Source: Desulfuromonadales bacterium C00003068 (GTDB lineage: Bacteria > Desulfobacterota > Desulfuromonadia > Desulfuromonadales > Desulfuromonadaceae). Taken from it: DNA of 6,215 nucleotides. Positions within the stretch are counted from its first letter, which is position 1, and every line of letters starts with the position of its first letter. This document shows, one piece after another, positions 5,968 to 6,215 of this stretch. Made by a program: the position numbers and the translations under genes. Where the stretch lies: contig MAXR01000114.1 of the NCBI GenBank assembly GCA_001751155.1, forward strand, positions 1 to 6,215, given 5' to 3'. The notes beneath the pieces were generated by a model. That model made no database searches. It saw only the letters and a program-made list of their open reading frames with translations, and was not told where the DNA came from.

Positions 5968-6215
5968 ATGGCAAAGGAAAAATTTGAAAGAACAAAGCCC
6001 CATGTCAACATTGGCACAATTGGCCACGTTGACCATGGTAAGACCACACTGACTGCCGCAATTACAAAAGTAATGGCTGGTCTGGGTCAAGCAGAGATGA
6101 AGGCATTTGACCAAATTGACAATGCACCGGAAGAGCGCGAGCGTGGAATTACCATCGCAACAGCTCACGTCGAGTACGAAACTGCTGCTCGTCACTATGC
6201 ACACGTCGATTGCCC
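5968..6215 (+). CDS. tuf: elongation factor Tu, N-terminal part (3' end beyond window)
   Basis: EF-Tu is the GTPase that delivers aminoacyl-tRNA to the ribosome. Only the first 82 codons plus two bases are present, cut by the right edge. The G domain is unmistakable: the N-terminus [19 protein letters not shown], the P-loop GHVDHGKT (19-26), [17 protein letters not shown] (47-63) with the switch I threonine T62, HVEYET (67-72), and the start of the G3 motif (D81, C82 and the first bases of P83). The ATG has AGAGGAAG (5953-5960) 7 nt upstream, a good Shine-Dalgarno. It follows the four tRNA genes and is probably co-transcribed with them, so its expression should follow the growth-rate-linked tRNA promoters. 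Many bacteria carry two nearly identical tuf copies; whether this is one of two cannot be seen here. Confidence 0.98.
   Translation, partial: MAKEKFERTKPHVNIGTIGHVDHGKTTLTAAITKVMAGLGQAEMKAFDQIDNAPEERERGITIATAHVEYETAARHYAHVDC

Noticed and set aside
5926..6204. Minus-strand 92-codon open frame over the tuf start
   Set aside because: It is a shadow of the tuf coding sequence, which is unmistakable on the plus strand.

Overview
The window looks like chromosomal housekeeping DNA from a Desulfuromonas/Geobacter/Pelobacter-type bacterium (Desulfuromonadota, formerly Deltaproteobacteria). This is inferred from three things: the EF-Tu N-terminus resembles those of that group, a DUF4388/PATAN-domain protein (a family abundant there) lies in the gene string, and base composition is moderate. 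No 16S rRNA gene is present, so the placement is inference only.

Left edge, minus strand: the N-terminal 201 codons of a gene resembling the N-terminal domain of Ycf46-type AAA+ ATPases. It runs off the window before its ATPase core. A 237-bp divergent intergenic region (605-841) follows, with three inverted repeats but no convincing promoter.

Centre, plus strand: a tightly packed, probably co-transcribed string, proS (prolyl-tRNA synthetase, with editing domain) > DUF4388/PATAN regulator-like protein > pyrF (OMP decarboxylase) > rlmB (SPOUT-fold 23S rRNA 2'-O-methyltransferase). The gap between the first two is 4 nt, the next junction is an ATGA overlap and the last a TAGTG overlap, so the last three genes are placed for translational coupling. 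Three of the four genes serve translation or nucleotide supply. The DUF4388 protein is the one without an obvious role.

Right part, plus strand: two sigma70-like promoters precede four tRNA genes in the order Thr(UGU), Tyr(GUA), Gly(UCC), Thr(GGU), followed by the 5' end of tuf (EF-Tu). This is the same order as the Escherichia coli thrU-tyrU-glyT-thrT-tufB operon. All four tRNA genes encode their CCA ends.

I see no mobile element, CRISPR array, defence system, prophage or frameshifted gene. The window is mostly ordinary. The items most worth a second look are the DUF4388 protein coupled to pyrF-rlmB, a minus-strand terminator-like hairpin inside the tRNA operon, and a near-repeated motif just downstream of two of the tRNA genes.
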